This document shows positions 10,911-22,651 of a stretch of 64,000 bases of DNA, one piece after another. Under the pieces are notes generated by a model, which was given only the letters and a program-made list of their open reading frames with translations, had not been told where the DNA came from and did not search any database. Position 1 is the first letter of the stretch, and the number at the start of each line of letters is the position of its first letter. This DNA is from Dermatemys mawii (Eukaryota; Chordata; Testudines; Dermatemydidae): assembly GCA_007922305.1 (NCBI GenBank), contig ML677348.1:17375442-17439441 (forward strand), read 5' to 3'. The position numbers and the translations under genes were made by a program.

Positions 10911-12300
10911 AGAATCATAAGATTGGAAGGGATCTCGAGAGGTCATCTAGTCCAGTTCCCTGCAATCATGGCAGGACTAAGTATTCACTTCTAGACCATT
11001 CCTGACAGCTGTTTGTCGAATCTGATCTTAAAAAACTCCAATGATGGAGATTCCACAACCTCTCTAGGCAATTTATTCCGGTGCTTAATCACCCTGAAAG
11101 TTAGAAAGTTTTTCCTAATGTTCAACCTAAACCTCCCTTACTGCAGTTTAAGGCCATTGCTTCTTGTCCTATTATCAGTGGCTAAGAAGAACAATTTTTC
11201 TCTCTCCTCCTTGTAAAAACTTTTCATGTACTTGAAATTATGATGTCCCCTCTCAGTCTTCTGTTTTCCAGACTAAACAAACCCAATTTTTCCAATCTTT
11301 CCTCTTAAGTCATGTTTTTAGATTGTTAATCATTTTTGTTGCTCTTCTCTGGACTTTCTCCAGTTTCTCCACATCTTTCCCGAAATGTGGTGCCCAGAAC
11401 TGGACACAATACTCTAGCTGAGGCCTAATCAGCATGGATAAGAGCAGAAGAATTACTTCTCATGTCTTGCTTACAACACTCCTGCTAATGCATCCCAGAA
11501 TGATGTTAGCTTTTTTTGCAATAGTGTTACACTGTTGACTCATATTTAGCTTATGGTCCTCTATGACCCCCAGATCCCTTTCCACAGTACTCCTTCCGAG
11601 AAGTCATTTCCCGTTTTGTACATGTGCAACTGTTTGTTCCTTCCTAAGTTAAGTACTTTGCATTTGTCCTTATGGAATTTCACCCTATTGACTTCAGACT
11701 ATTTCTCCAGTTTGTCCAGACCATTTTGAATTTTAATCCTATGCTCCAAAGCACTTGCAACCCCTCACAGCTTGGTATTGTCTGCAAACTTTATAAGTGT
11801 ACTCCTCTATGCCATTATTTAAATCATTGATGAAGATATTGAACAGAACCAGACCCAGAACTGATCTCTGCAGGACCCCACTCGTTATGCCCTTCCAGCA
11901 TGACGGTGAACCACTGACAACTACTCTCTGGGAATGGTTTTCCAACCATTTTTGCACCCACCTTATAATAGCTCCATCTAGGTTGTATTTCCCTAGTTTG
12001 TATGAGAAAGCTATGCAAGACAGTATCAAAAGCTTTACCAAAGTCAAGATATACCACATCTACCATTTCCCCCCTATCCACGAAGCTTGTTACCCTGTCA
12101 AAGAAAGCTATCAGGTTGGTTTGACACAATTTTTTCTTGACAAATCCATGCTGATTGTTACTTATCACCTTATTATCTTTCAGATATTTGCAAATTGATT
12201 GCTTAATTATTTGCTCCTTTATCTTTCCAGGTACAGAAGTTAAGCTGACTGGTCTGTAATTCCCCACATTGTCCTTATTTTCCTTTTTATATTTCCTTCA
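10911..12300 (-). mobile_element. CR1 LINE, 3' part with reverse transcriptase, minus strand
   Basis: The plus strand begins TAGAATCATAAGATTGGAAG, the reverse complement of the CR1 tail, then GAGGTCATCTAGTCCAG. It continues through the 3' UTR, the ORF2 C-terminus and the reverse transcriptase, to a break at about 12300. Its 5' end (the [10 protein letters not shown] block) lies only a few tens of bases, in CR1 coordinates, downstream of where the plus-strand copy at 7825-10316 ends. Confidence 0.9.
11739..12267 (-). pseudogene. CR1 reverse transcriptase remnant
   Basis: On the minus strand, [13 protein letters not shown] (fingers) is followed by NNQHGFVKKKLCQTNLIAFF and [15 protein letters not shown] (motif A, with the first catalytic Asp). 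In another frame come [19 protein letters not shown], and in a third KFADNTKL where the family has FADDTKL. The second Asp of the catalytic pair is therefore replaced by Asn. At least two frameshifts and a stop after NTKL make it inactive. The role when intact is copying LINE RNA at the nicked target. Confidence 0.85.
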
Positions 12301-13172
12301 TATGATTCCTTTCTACTAAACACCATTTCTCTTAGATATTTCCTTACCCTGAGCTATAACCCCAACTCCCTCTTTCCCTCCTGTCCACGTACGGTACCTT
12401 CAACCTTCATAAGCGTGCTGTCTGACATGCTCTATTTTCATTATTTTCTGGCTCCCCTGCTACAATCCATCTTCAGTGTCCCCCATTGCACAGAAACAGC
12501 TCTTTCCGTGATCATCAACAGCCTCCTTGTCAGATCCAAAGGCTTCTTTGCTATTTTCATCTTCCATTTTTCTGCTTTTTGACACCCTTCACCCACTCCT
12601 TCCTCCTATGGTTTTCAGGAATTTGTGATCAGCTGGTTCTCCTTCTGGTAACTCTCCTGTTCCTTCGTAATCTCCCCTTGCTTCCCTCTTTCATTGTATG
12701 GGTGGCCATAAACACCACCCTCTCACATCTCGGTCAGTGCAGGTGTAGACATGGTAGGCCATCAGTGTCTCATGCAAGGATGTCTGAAACGTTTCAGTTG
12801 ATTTGGACATGGCTAGGGGAGGAAGCTACGACATTTTCAAGCCAAGGGAAGAGCTTTGACATAATATCATGGATGACGGTAGGATTTTGAAGATCCTATG
12901 GCTGACCAGACAGCTGATGCCTGAATGCCCAGTGGCCTCGAGGAGCTGAACATTTTACCTGATTTTCAGACATACAAGATTAGTGCAATACTGTCTTGCA
13001 AGCTTCCTGTCTTACAGAGCATCCAAAACGTGCCGCTCAAACCCACTTCTGGCTGTCTAGAGGAAGCCCTTTGAAAATCACCAGCACACAACGTGCCCAG
13101 GTCTACACTGAGTCAAGATCAGATGTCTTTCCAGCAGTCATATTGTAGTTCAACCAGAAAATGTGGCGTTGA
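12301..13172. other. C/T-rich stretch, no gene seen
   Basis: Pyrimidine-rich DNA follows the CR1 break. The 134-codon plus-strand ORF at 12486-12890 is low in complexity (many Leu, Phe, Ser, Pro), has no domain I recognise, and I do not annotate it. Confidence 0.5.
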
Positions 13173-13265
13173 TGCGGGAAGCATTTGGTAAAACTTTGTG
13201 GCCTGTGTTATGCAGCAGGTCAGACTAGATCCCAGTGGTCCCTTCTGGCCTTGATGGCTATTCAT
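13173..13265 (+). mobile_element. CR1-type 3' end fragment
   Basis: The landmarks TTTGTGGCCTGTGTTATGCA, GGTCAGACTAGAT and GTGGTCCCTTCTGGCCTTGA are the tail module of a CR1 subfamily. The same module ends the copies at 21765-23404 and 55078-55231. Only the last 90 bp or so remain. Confidence 0.8.
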
Positions 13266-16200
13266 CTTATACTAATCAGCTCCAAAACACCAGAGCTCTG
13301 ATTTACAATCAGTGTCAAATTAAACCCACATGATACAGCATGTGTGCAGAGGATGAGGCAGGGGGGTAGTGGTTTGCATGGACCCAGTTCCTGCATCTCT
13401 AGTTAAACTGCATTGTGTGCTACATTTGAATTTTTAGATCTTCCCCCAGCACCAAGACAAATGTCTGCAGCTTCCTGAATGTTTGTGACATGGCCTCTGC
13501 CTTACTGAACAATCCTACTCCTATACTGCAGAGTAGCTAGCGATTAGTTATAGGTGAGGAAAGGAAGACTGCCTAGGTTTAGGGGTGTTTCTGGATTAAG
13601 CTTTGTGGTCTGAAGGACTTTATTGATCAGGGTCTCCAAGGATAGCAGCCCTGGCGCAAGCCTCACAGGTTAATTATATGAGAGCAGCTAATCATTATTC
13701 ACAAATAATTACTGGGTTGTAAATCCACAGATGTCATGTCTCTCAACTAGGGAGTATTTTTAGCTGTGGAGTCCATTGGCTTTTCCTGTCTCTGTTTACT
13801 CTAAAATTAGCATTAATCAACATTTGACTCCATACACACACTATACCTCCACCGTGCAATTAAAGCAAGTTTCCTGTACCCAAAAAAGAGAGAGAGTGAG
13901 AGAAAAAAGTGTCCTGACATTGCCAGCTTCCACTTCACCCAACTAGAGTATTGCTTCTCTTACTTAATATTGCTTCTGGTGCTAATTAGACACTTAAATT
14001 GTAAAAACTTAATGTATGCAAAAGAGCGGGTTGGGGAGGAAAGTCACACTTGAGCTCTTGTGTGAAGTTCCAATCCTTGCAGCAGCAGTAGCCTTTTCTG
14101 AGTGCTCTGAAGAAAGGCTCTGTTTAGCAATTGTATTATGTGCCAATTATGTGGAGAAAAGCAATAATATTTCAATTATTGCCCCACAGAGACCATCAAA
14201 AGAGTTACGATCAGAAACAAACCTACATATCTAGTCACTTTCTCAAGGTTTTACGCAGCAGTTTGGAACCTCAGTGCTAAGCGACATGGCTTAGTTGAGT
14301 GATGCCATGCTTGGGACCCATGGAGAGGTCCATCCACCACAAAGTGCTGCTGCTAAATAACAGACATCTCTATTTGAGCAAAAAAGAGGCTGGTCATGTC
14401 TTTGCAGGATGTTCCCCTTCAGCCCACCCCCCCACCCACCCACCCACTCCTAGGTGGCCTCTGCAGGGTAAGCACTCCCTTTTGATGGTCACTAGAAATA
14501 TTCATGGCAAGTAAACTGTTGCAAATTTTCTGAATCAGTTAAGATAGCACAAATTGATTTATGGCAAATGTTTCCAGTTCTCCACTGTTTTCCTGTTCAC
14601 TTTTCTAACCTATGTACACTTTTCTAAAGCTGCGCTGCTCTCACTGACATTCATACAAATAGAATGAAACTCCATAGGGCTAGTGATGTTCTTGGCGCTG
14701 TCCAGGTAAGAAAGAACATATAAGGCCAAATACTTGGGTATGCCAAAAATGCACAGCAGAGAGTAATGTGTATAATAAAAGTGCTAATGCTGCAGTGTGC
14801 TATACAGATTAAAGCTCTCATTTGTGCTGCCCTGGGTGCTTCTTGCATCCTGAGCTGTGCTAGAGCAGACCAAAGGCTGCTCTAATGAAAGTAACACAAT
14901 GAAAGTAACACATCGCAGCAGAGAGTACGCCATTGTCAGCACCCGAGAAAGGGAACACCTTTAAGTTTTATATATAAAAGTAAGTTGGGTTAGTCCACAG
15001 AAAGGTATCACACTAGGGCTCTTGGAAGTTTTTGGGGAAAAGAAAAAGAGAAGAAAACCAAACCCTGAATTTTCAAATTTCAGAATATTTTTAAAGGAAG
15101 AAAAAAAGTTTGATGACAGAGTCTTTGGGACACTTCCCCTCCCACTCCAGACATTTTTAGCCAGCTCTTCTGTTGACCATCTGTTGAGTTTTTTCCAGAG
15201 GACCAAGACAGCTATAAATATTGGGCAAGATTCACTGAAGCCATTTCTCCCTTCCAGTAAGGTCCTTTCTATCCCAGGAGGATTCACTCAAAGGGAGGTC
15301 GGTGCCATTTCAGCCACACCCTTCCTTGGAGTCCCTTTGGGTGGGACATGGCTGGAGTTTACAGCCAGTACTCCACAGCGGTCTCAACAGCCAAGACTAT
15401 AAAGGTGAGCTGCTGATTCAGTACATCCCACCTACTTTGTCAGCCAAATTTCTACTATCACAGAATCTCTCCAGTTGGGCTTTCTAACTCGGGGCCCTCT
15501 GCCAGATTTACATAGATTTGTGTAAACCATGGGTGCCCTGGACTATTTTCAGCTTAGCAAATTAACATACTCAAGTGGGAGGAAGGGGGGAAATCCACAA
15601 GCTCTCCTACTGGATGGGATAAATAATTACTCAGGCTTTGACAACTGATTAATCACACTAGGGTCACCTGGGGTTTTCATTTTGTCTCCAGAGGCTGTTG
15701 TCCTAGCACCTCTCATAAGAATTGGCAGGGGGAAACTACCTACTTCTGGGTTCCCCACCCCCTCAGTAACCATGGCTTCCTGACCAAATCCAAACCGGAG
15801 TAATGAAAAATTCACCCTGTAGACAATAGGAGTTCTCAACCTAGCAAGAACTGTCATGCAACATTGTAGGTGGAGCATAACTGCCACATTCCACCCCAGA
15901 GGTAGCTGCATTTCACTAGTGGGTGAATGAGGCCTGTACAGGTACATATGGGCAGTAAAATTCTTTTGGATTATTCAGGACGAAATGTCTTACTGAAGTG
16001 TAAGTTATAGTGATAAATATTAGACATAAGATCAAAAGATTATTAAATATTTCTACTGTTCCCAAAAGCAAGGCAGGTGCCTCAGAAGTCAAACTGTGAA
16101 GCGTCACTGCAATCATTTGCTAGGCATTTGAGCCTATATACTGCTAACTACAGATTTGTGGTTCCTAACCTTCATTTTTATTCTTGGACCCCAAGTCAGG

Positions 16201-19200
16201 GAAAGTAAATCCCCCAACAAAACTGCTAAACAATAGCTGCATATTCATCATATTTTGATACTATATTTGCACCGCCCAAGAGAGCACTTAATTTGCCCTT
16301 CACTCCAAGTAATATTGCTTATAGGCCACAAACTGAGTATGATACTTGCAACCTATTAGCCTGGTGCCTAAGGGATGTGAGAAGTTGTATCCTTGATCAT
16401 TCATATCTATACCTGAATTTCCCTTGCCACTTATACAATAACCTTTCACAAAGTGCCTTTAAGCCACTGGTTGTGCTATCTGGAAGGGAAGGTCTACTTG
16501 TCATGTCCTGAAGTGCCTGGAATCCATTTGGTGTCATCCAAGATACAGTATATTTACCTAAATAACTCGTTGATGAGCTCTTACCTGGGCTGCATCTGAT
16601 TACAAAGTAGATCATTCATTTTAGATCTAAATTTGCCTCTTTTGCCCACAGGCCTGGTATTATCTGACTGCAAGTTACTGAAATCAGAAAGGCCAAGCCA
16701 AGAGTCTGAGGTTAAATAACCTATAATTAAAAAGTTTTTTCCTCTGCTATTTTTGTTGTGTTCCTCATCTGGGATATCTGTAAAGACACACGTCAAAAAT
16801 TAGGTTATAGCAAGTTGAGAGCTATGGGTAGGACACAAAATTGTGCTGATAAATAATTCTATTCTAGATGGTTTAGACTAATGGGATACAGTTTTGTGTT
16901 TAGGTTACTGATCTCAATAAAGGCTGGTTACTAGCCTCTGAAATTCATTACAACTTGCTGACTGTTCAATGATGTCCTCTGTATGATGACTTGGTAGCCT
17001 TGTCCACCTCTCATGTACCCATAACAGCTGTTATGAATTGGCAGTTCTATTGGCAGCCTGAGAGAGGCCAAGGCCTGAATGGTGATGGAGAGCAAACTAA
17101 GCTCTCACTCCTAGAGTGCTCCCTGAACGTCAGGACTGAGGCAACTTGTGGAAGCTTGAACCAGCTGTGTGGGTAGAAGACTTCAGTTTCCAGGGATGTC
17201 AGTCTAGCACCTTTCACAAGCTAGAAAATTCTACTGCACAGTGTTGTTTAAAATGATCGTACAGTCTATTTTTTTAAAAAAACCCATCATCTACTTTTCC
17301 CCTGCAAGTTTTCAACATGCATTTGAATGGGTAATACAGGTAGAATCCTTGTGCATGCAAGTATCAATTTAAATCAGCCTCGGAGAGTGGACTGAAGGTT
17401 TTAAAAAAGTTGAGATTTTGGCACACCAAAGTAGAATATTCCATTTCTCACTGTGGATATCTTGCCTCCAGCTCAGTGGCATTTAACCCAGTGCCCCAGA
17501 CAATCTCAACTCCCTTAGCATCACATAAGGTGAAACCCAACAAGCTGTAGCAATCTGTCCCCCACAGAAATTCATGTCTGTTACTGGCTTTGAGCTAACA
17601 CACCTGGGTCCTTTAGATTAGGCAGTAGCACGTGTAAAAGTGCACCAGGTGAGCAGCCAGCAACAGAGACTGAAGCCAAGACTTATAGACCTAGATCCAA
17701 AAGCCTCTGTCACCTGAACTGTAAGATCTAGCTGTTACAGGTTTATAAATCTATTACAGCCTGGAGCTATGTGGTCCAGTCACTAGAGGGGAACAAACAG
17801 CCACTCTGTGTAAGTGTGGGTTACATACATCAAAATCACAATAATCACCTGCCCAAGCTCCCTTCTAAAGCACATGCTCATATTAGTCCTTCCCCAACCT
17901 CTCCCTGTTCTTGGGGAACTTGCTGGAATGGCTTATCGGAGACTATCCCTCTTCAAAACACTTCTTGTGTTTTCCAGATTGTCCACAGGAGACTGTCAAC
18001 TACCACAGTAATAGTCACTCCAGAGTCAGACATAGGTCTTTAGAATAAGGCCATTGAACTTACAGTGTGAAAGGGAATCTAGCCAATTACCCTCACCAAA
18101 TCCTCCTCTCCTATTCCATTCCACCAAAACACAACCCCGCTATCTTGAGTGACATACCCGACCTTAAAGAAAGCTGCCAACACCACCCTACTGAATGGCT
18201 GGTCCTGAATAAGGGGAAATTCAAGCCCCAACTTGCCATCTGTTGCTCTAGGAGACAGCAGAACTAATTCCTCTGTTCTAATAGGAATGTTGATGTACAG
18301 GATTGTTTGCAAGGAAGAGAAAAATCTACCACTTTAGGACTGATTCACATCCTTCCCCTTTGCTATATATATTATTCCTCTTTCTTCTAGTTACCAGGAA
18401 CAGACCCCAGAAGCTTCTTTAACAGTACAAGGTGATGACAAGCCAACCCCATAACCACAGACCTTCAACTGGCTGCTAGATCATCCTGAAACTGGATGCA
18501 ACACACAAGGCTCCAGTGTAGCTGAAACCGGAACACTGTGCCAGAAACACTCTAGAGGTCTCAGAACCTACTGATGGCAACCAAGCTGTCCAAATGCCAG
18601 AGGCAGCTAATTCACAAGATTCTATGAAAGTGAATTCTACCTCTTATTTTTCTTTCCACACCATCTTAACCAAGCAAATAACAACAACTGTTGTAAATAA
18701 CAGTCCACAACTGCTTAATTAGCACTTCAAAAGAAGCACCAGAATGTGCAAGCATGACTGAGGGGGAAATTGAAACTGTAATGGAAACTATTACCCATAA
18801 GCAAGGTATGACTTCACTCCATAGCTAGGATTTTTCAGCTCACCCGTGCTTTATAATGTTGGAATCTACCTGCTTTTTATTTTACTTCTCTCCAGGAAAC
18901 CAGAGAGAATCACCAGGGGCCAAGACACTTGCAGCTATCTTATCTGATAATGGAGCAATTACATTTCTTTCTCTGGTAGCAACCTTCAAACAATAAGGTA
19001 GGGAGCCAAGGGTGAAGATGCCATCTTAAAGAATCCAGCATGCAACCCCTCAAGGAAATGTCCATTCAACAAAATGTAAATTTCATCAGGTCGAATCTGC
19101 TCATATATTATTTCAGATTAAAAATAAAACTAGAAAGAGTAAAGCACACCCGGCATTGTAGATAACTAAGTGCATTTGCATGTATAAATCTGTCCTTTTA

Positions 19201-19364
19201 GGTTGTTCAAGGATTGAAAATGTGTGAGAAGAGTTCCTTTCTGCACGCTTAGTCAGCATAATAAACCCTGCATTGGGAGAAGCTCATCTCAAGTATCTAA
19301 GAGCCACAGGAGTGAAGTCCCCAACCAGGCCACCATTTTGTAATTTACTCAACAAGTTTTGTTA
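13266..19364. other. Long stretch without recognised genes or transposons
   Basis: About 6 kb. I can support only simple sequence: a GA-rich patch at 13888-13908, a (CCCA)n tract at about 14423-14448, and a 14-bp tandem duplication of ATGAAAGTAACACA at about 14885-14912. The longest ORFs (108 and 126 codons, opposite strands, 14961-15402) overlap each other and show no domain. This is the largest block of apparently unique DNA in the window, so it is where exons or conserved non-coding elements would most profitably be sought by alignment. Confidence 0.5.
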
Positions 19365-19430
19365 CTAGGATTAGAACTGGGGACTTTCAGATCCAAAAAG
19401 CACCCATCTTTATCACTTGAGCTAACAAGT
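19365..19430 (-). repeat. tRNA-like relic (probable tRNA-derived SINE head)
   Basis: Read on the minus strand, TTAGCTCAAGTGA resembles an internal polymerase III A box and CCAGTTCTAATCC resembles a B box (GGTTCRANNCC). They are separated by about 30 bases of tRNA-like sequence. There is no intact acceptor stem, so I do not call a tRNA gene. It is probably a decayed SINE or tRNA pseudogene. Confidence 0.4.
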
Positions 19431-19889
19431 AAACCCTGCTGCTGTAAGAACAGGCCGTAATTGTTACTAGGCTCAGCCATTAGAGGGAAACATAATAATA
19501 CTATTTAGCCAGTAATTACATGAGCTAGAAATGTGGGAGGAGGGAACAGCTTCTCCTGGCAGCCAGTGTAGTGATGTCTGCTTGCTGTAATATTAGTCAG
19601 CCACTAAATATTTGTGTATCCTATGAAGTTCAAGACAAGGCAAGGTCCCCAGTAAAGAGAGGAGATAAAATTGAAATTGAAGCTATGTGGAAGTCTGTTT
19701 GTATCTGTAGTAGTAGCTTTTTGGATTCCACACATTGTGACAGAAGATGCTTACACTTTATAAGCTCAGGGCTTACTGTGTCTATGGGCCACATTCTTCT
19801 CTCGGCTACATCAGGGTCAGAACAGAATTTGGCCTCATTTCTTTAGTGAAATTAGAAGTTTAAAGAGCTGTCCTTTGAAGGAGGAAAAA
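19431..19889. other. Unrecognised stretch, no gene seen
   Basis: No repeat boundary or conserved frame is visible. The 91-codon ORF at 19571-19846 shows no domain. Confidence 0.45.
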
Positions 19890-20530
19890 ATTAAGAAGGA
19901 GGCTGTAAGGTCACATACTCACCACTTGTAGCACTCCTTGTGTCAGGCGCCGATGTTGCAAAGGGGTCTTCATCCCAAGCACCTCTGCTTCTCGCCAAGT
20001 CTTGTATGGCACAGCTCTTCAGACAACTCACAAAATTCAGTCCCTTCCCAGGGTAACAAAAGCTCCAAATGGAAGTCCAAATCAGGTGCCCCAATTTGTA
20101 GTCCTTATACCCCTCTTGGGTTTCAACAAACCCTCTGCTTCTTGGCCGCTTATCCTGGTCCCTGCAGAGCTTTTCTTATCTTGCTTCCTTCCCACCAGGA
20201 TTCTCCTACTGCCTCCCTTCACCAGGGACTCTGGCAGCTTCCCTTAAGGATCTCCCTGATTGTAGTACAGCTCAGGGCTCCCCCACTGGAGCCTACTTTT
20301 CACCCTGTGGGTTTTCCTTCCTGCAGCAGAGTCCTACCTTCTCTACAGTCTCTTCCCAACTGAGATCAGCTCTGTTTAAACAGTCCTCTGCAGCTGGGGT
20401 CAGTCACTCTACCTCCATCACACCCAGCTGGGACCACTATGTGGCTAGATCATGAACAAAGCTGAGGGTAACTGCTAGGTCATGGGCCAGGCTGAGACCA
20501 GCTTCCGTCAAAGGGTCAGCCATCCTGTAA
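19890..20530. repeat. Possible unclassified dispersed repeat (LTR-like composition)
   Basis: This C/T-rich block of about 640 bp differs sharply in composition from both flanks, which are A/T-rich. It carries ORFs on both strands without domains, as LTRs or their antisense often do. I see no clean terminal TG...CA pair or target duplication, so the class is a guess. It could instead be a GC-richer unique segment. Confidence 0.3.
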
Positions 20531-21764
20531 AAGAGGAGAAATCACAAAATATTAAGTCAAAGTGCCTTCACTGGCTAAATATTTATGGGTAACATGCAAA
20601 GACTGAAAAGAAATTATTCTTTTCTATTGATTGTATAAGTATCCGCTCACATTTTTCTTCAGAAACCTTGAAAGCAAGGTGGTTGGTTTGTTCAAACCAC
20701 ATGGTCTGTTTCAACACTGAGCTTTTTGTTAAATCCTCTCATCATTTAATGGCGTTACACTGACGATGTCTGCATGACACAGCAGTAGACACACCAGTGA
20801 TCACGCTACACTTGTACTCCCATCACTGCTAGCAACAATGCTAGTCAAACAGTGGAAGAATGAGAAAATCTCCAGTTAGACAAGGCCAACTGTGTTTCAT
20901 CTGGAAACTTCTGATCAATATAATATTCTAGGTGCAACTAAGAATACTAAAACTAATAGCAGTGTAACACTATTTGTCTTTGGCAACGTCCTCTCTTCCC
21001 TTCCCTCCTATTTTTTGATGCATTCACGTGTTTTTAATAAGATAGTAAATGGTTTGGGGTTTGGGGTTTTTTTAAAAGGGCACTCCCACCCAAAGGATCG
21101 TGTCTTCCTATGTGTTTCTACAGGCCAAACACAAATGAGGCTTCAGATTCTCACTATTAGGCTCTATCTCAATATAAATAAAATATTTATTATCCCTTTG
21201 TCTTGTATACATGAATCCCCCTTTCATGCATATGTATAAAAATTATAATCAGGAATAAAATAAAGAATAAAAATAGTACAACCAGCCAGATACATGCAGC
21301 GTGCAAATTCTTTATCTTGTTCCCCATTCCTCCTATAGTATAGTATAGTATAGTATAGTAAGTTAAGCAGACACGTAAGTGATTATGGGATCTTTGGGGC
21401 GATTCATTTTTATTTGACTGGAAAGCGCCTAGTACTATACATAATTAACAATTTATTCTGAACATCCTTGAGTCACTCGCAGTACTTGTCCAAACGAAGA
21501 ACAGGTGGGAGTGAAACCCTGAGGGCATGGGAACTGGGAGTTACTGCAGGAAAGTAAATGCAGAGGGAAGAACAGAGGCAACCCACAAATACCAGGGGAG
21601 AGGGAGAGAAAGAGAAAAATGAGATGGCAAAGGGAATGAAACAAAGAACAGAGTCTGCTTTGCTCCTAAGAGAAGAGATTTACCTGCCAAATGATGTTGC
21701 TTGTGATGTAATAAACAGCAACAAAGTTTAGTTTAGTTATTGATATGGAATTTAATTAATAAAG
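20531..21764. other. Unrecognised stretch with one short tandem repeat
   Basis: No gene is seen. A (TATAG)n tract of about five copies lies at 21334-21360. A G-rich run, GGTTTGGGGTTTGGGGTTTT, lies at about 21051-21070. The 115-codon ORF at 20892-21239 has no recognised domain. Confidence 0.5.
21334..21360 (+). repeat. (TATAG)n pentanucleotide microsatellite
   Basis: About 5.4 uninterrupted copies of TATAG. It could be length-polymorphic. Confidence 0.9.
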
Positions 21765-22032
21765 AACAAAGGATCGGACCATAATTATTGACATTCAACA
21801 TGGTTTTAAGGAGAATATGTCTTGTCAAACAAACCTGATTTCATTCTTTGTGGGGATTACAAGTTGATAAAGGAAACCACACAGATGTAACATACTTAGA
21901 TTTTTGCAAGGTGTTTGACTTAGTACCATATGACATTCTGAATAAAAAAAAATCATTGTCTAATATCAATAAAGTCCACGTTAAATGGTTTTAGAACTGG
22001 CTAAGTGACAGATCTCAAAAAAGAAATCTTCA

Positions 22033-22242
22033 ATGGGAAATCATAATCCAAGATGGGTGTTCAAGTGCGGATCTGCACGGACTGGTACTAGCCCCAAAGT
22101 AAATATAAGATCACCGATGATCAAATTTGCAGATGACAGAAAGATTGACAAACTGGTAAATAATGCTGAGAACAGCGCGGTCATACAGAACTATCTGGAT
22201 TCTTTGGTAAACTGGACTCATTCAAACCAAACCCATCTTAAT
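22033..22242 (+). pseudogene. CR1 reverse transcriptase segment around the FADD motif
   Basis: A 70-codon open frame contains KFADDRKIDKLVNNAENSAV then QNYLDSLVNWTHSN. This corresponds to reverse transcriptase motif C (usually FADDTKL) and the following helix. FADD is intact while the usual Thr is Arg. The frame is cut by the MITE beginning at 22243; CR1 sequence resumes at 22652 with the block that follows it in the family. Confidence 0.85.
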
Positions 22243-22651
22243 TAGGCTTGCTTCGATTTTTTAATCAGTGAATGTTAGGGAACGTCAATTTCACCATACA
22301 CACACACACCAGCAAAAGGTATTTCCCTTGATGAACGATCGAAATTTACACCTATGCAAAGAAAGAAAGTGCCACTTGAGAACTGATTCGAGTTTAATTT
22401 AAGGATTTTTTACCTGGTAGATTTTGACATGTGATGTTAACAATGTATGTTCTAACAGGTATAAAACTTTAGTTTTTTATATCTCAGCACCTACTGCCAT
22501 TAAATCATTGACTGAGTCCCCCATTGTCTGACCCTCCATAATTTCCCACAATGCTGACAATTTAAATGGACAAAACATAAAAAAATGCTTAAAAAACAAA
22601 TAATATTATTTGTTGAAATTATTAAAAAAAAATAGAATTCTGCCAATCCTA
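22243..22651. mobile_element. hAT-like MITE inserted in CR1
   Basis: The ends are TAGGCTTG at the left and CCAATCCTA at the right (reverse TAGGATTGG). The flanks are ATCTTAAT and GTCTTAAT, an 8-bp target duplication with seven of eight matching, which is typical of hAT elements. It is 409 bp and A/T-rich. It includes a (CA)n patch at 22298-22309 and a right-hand region with TTGACTGAGTCCCCCATTGT and CCCACAATGCTGACAATTTA that I recognise as a turtle repeat. It has no coding capacity. Confidence 0.8.

Noticed and set aside
12486..12890. 134-codon plus-strand ORF, Leu/Phe/Ser-rich
   Set aside because: Pyrimidine-rich DNA yields such frames by chance; there is no domain or splice context.
19365..19430. 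A functional tRNA gene
   Set aside because: Only internal promoter-like boxes are seen; no cloverleaf with an acceptor stem can be drawn.
21051..21070. Telomere-like G-rich run (GGTTTGGGGTTTGGGG)
   Set aside because: Only two irregular units, not the TTAGGG repeat of vertebrate telomeres.
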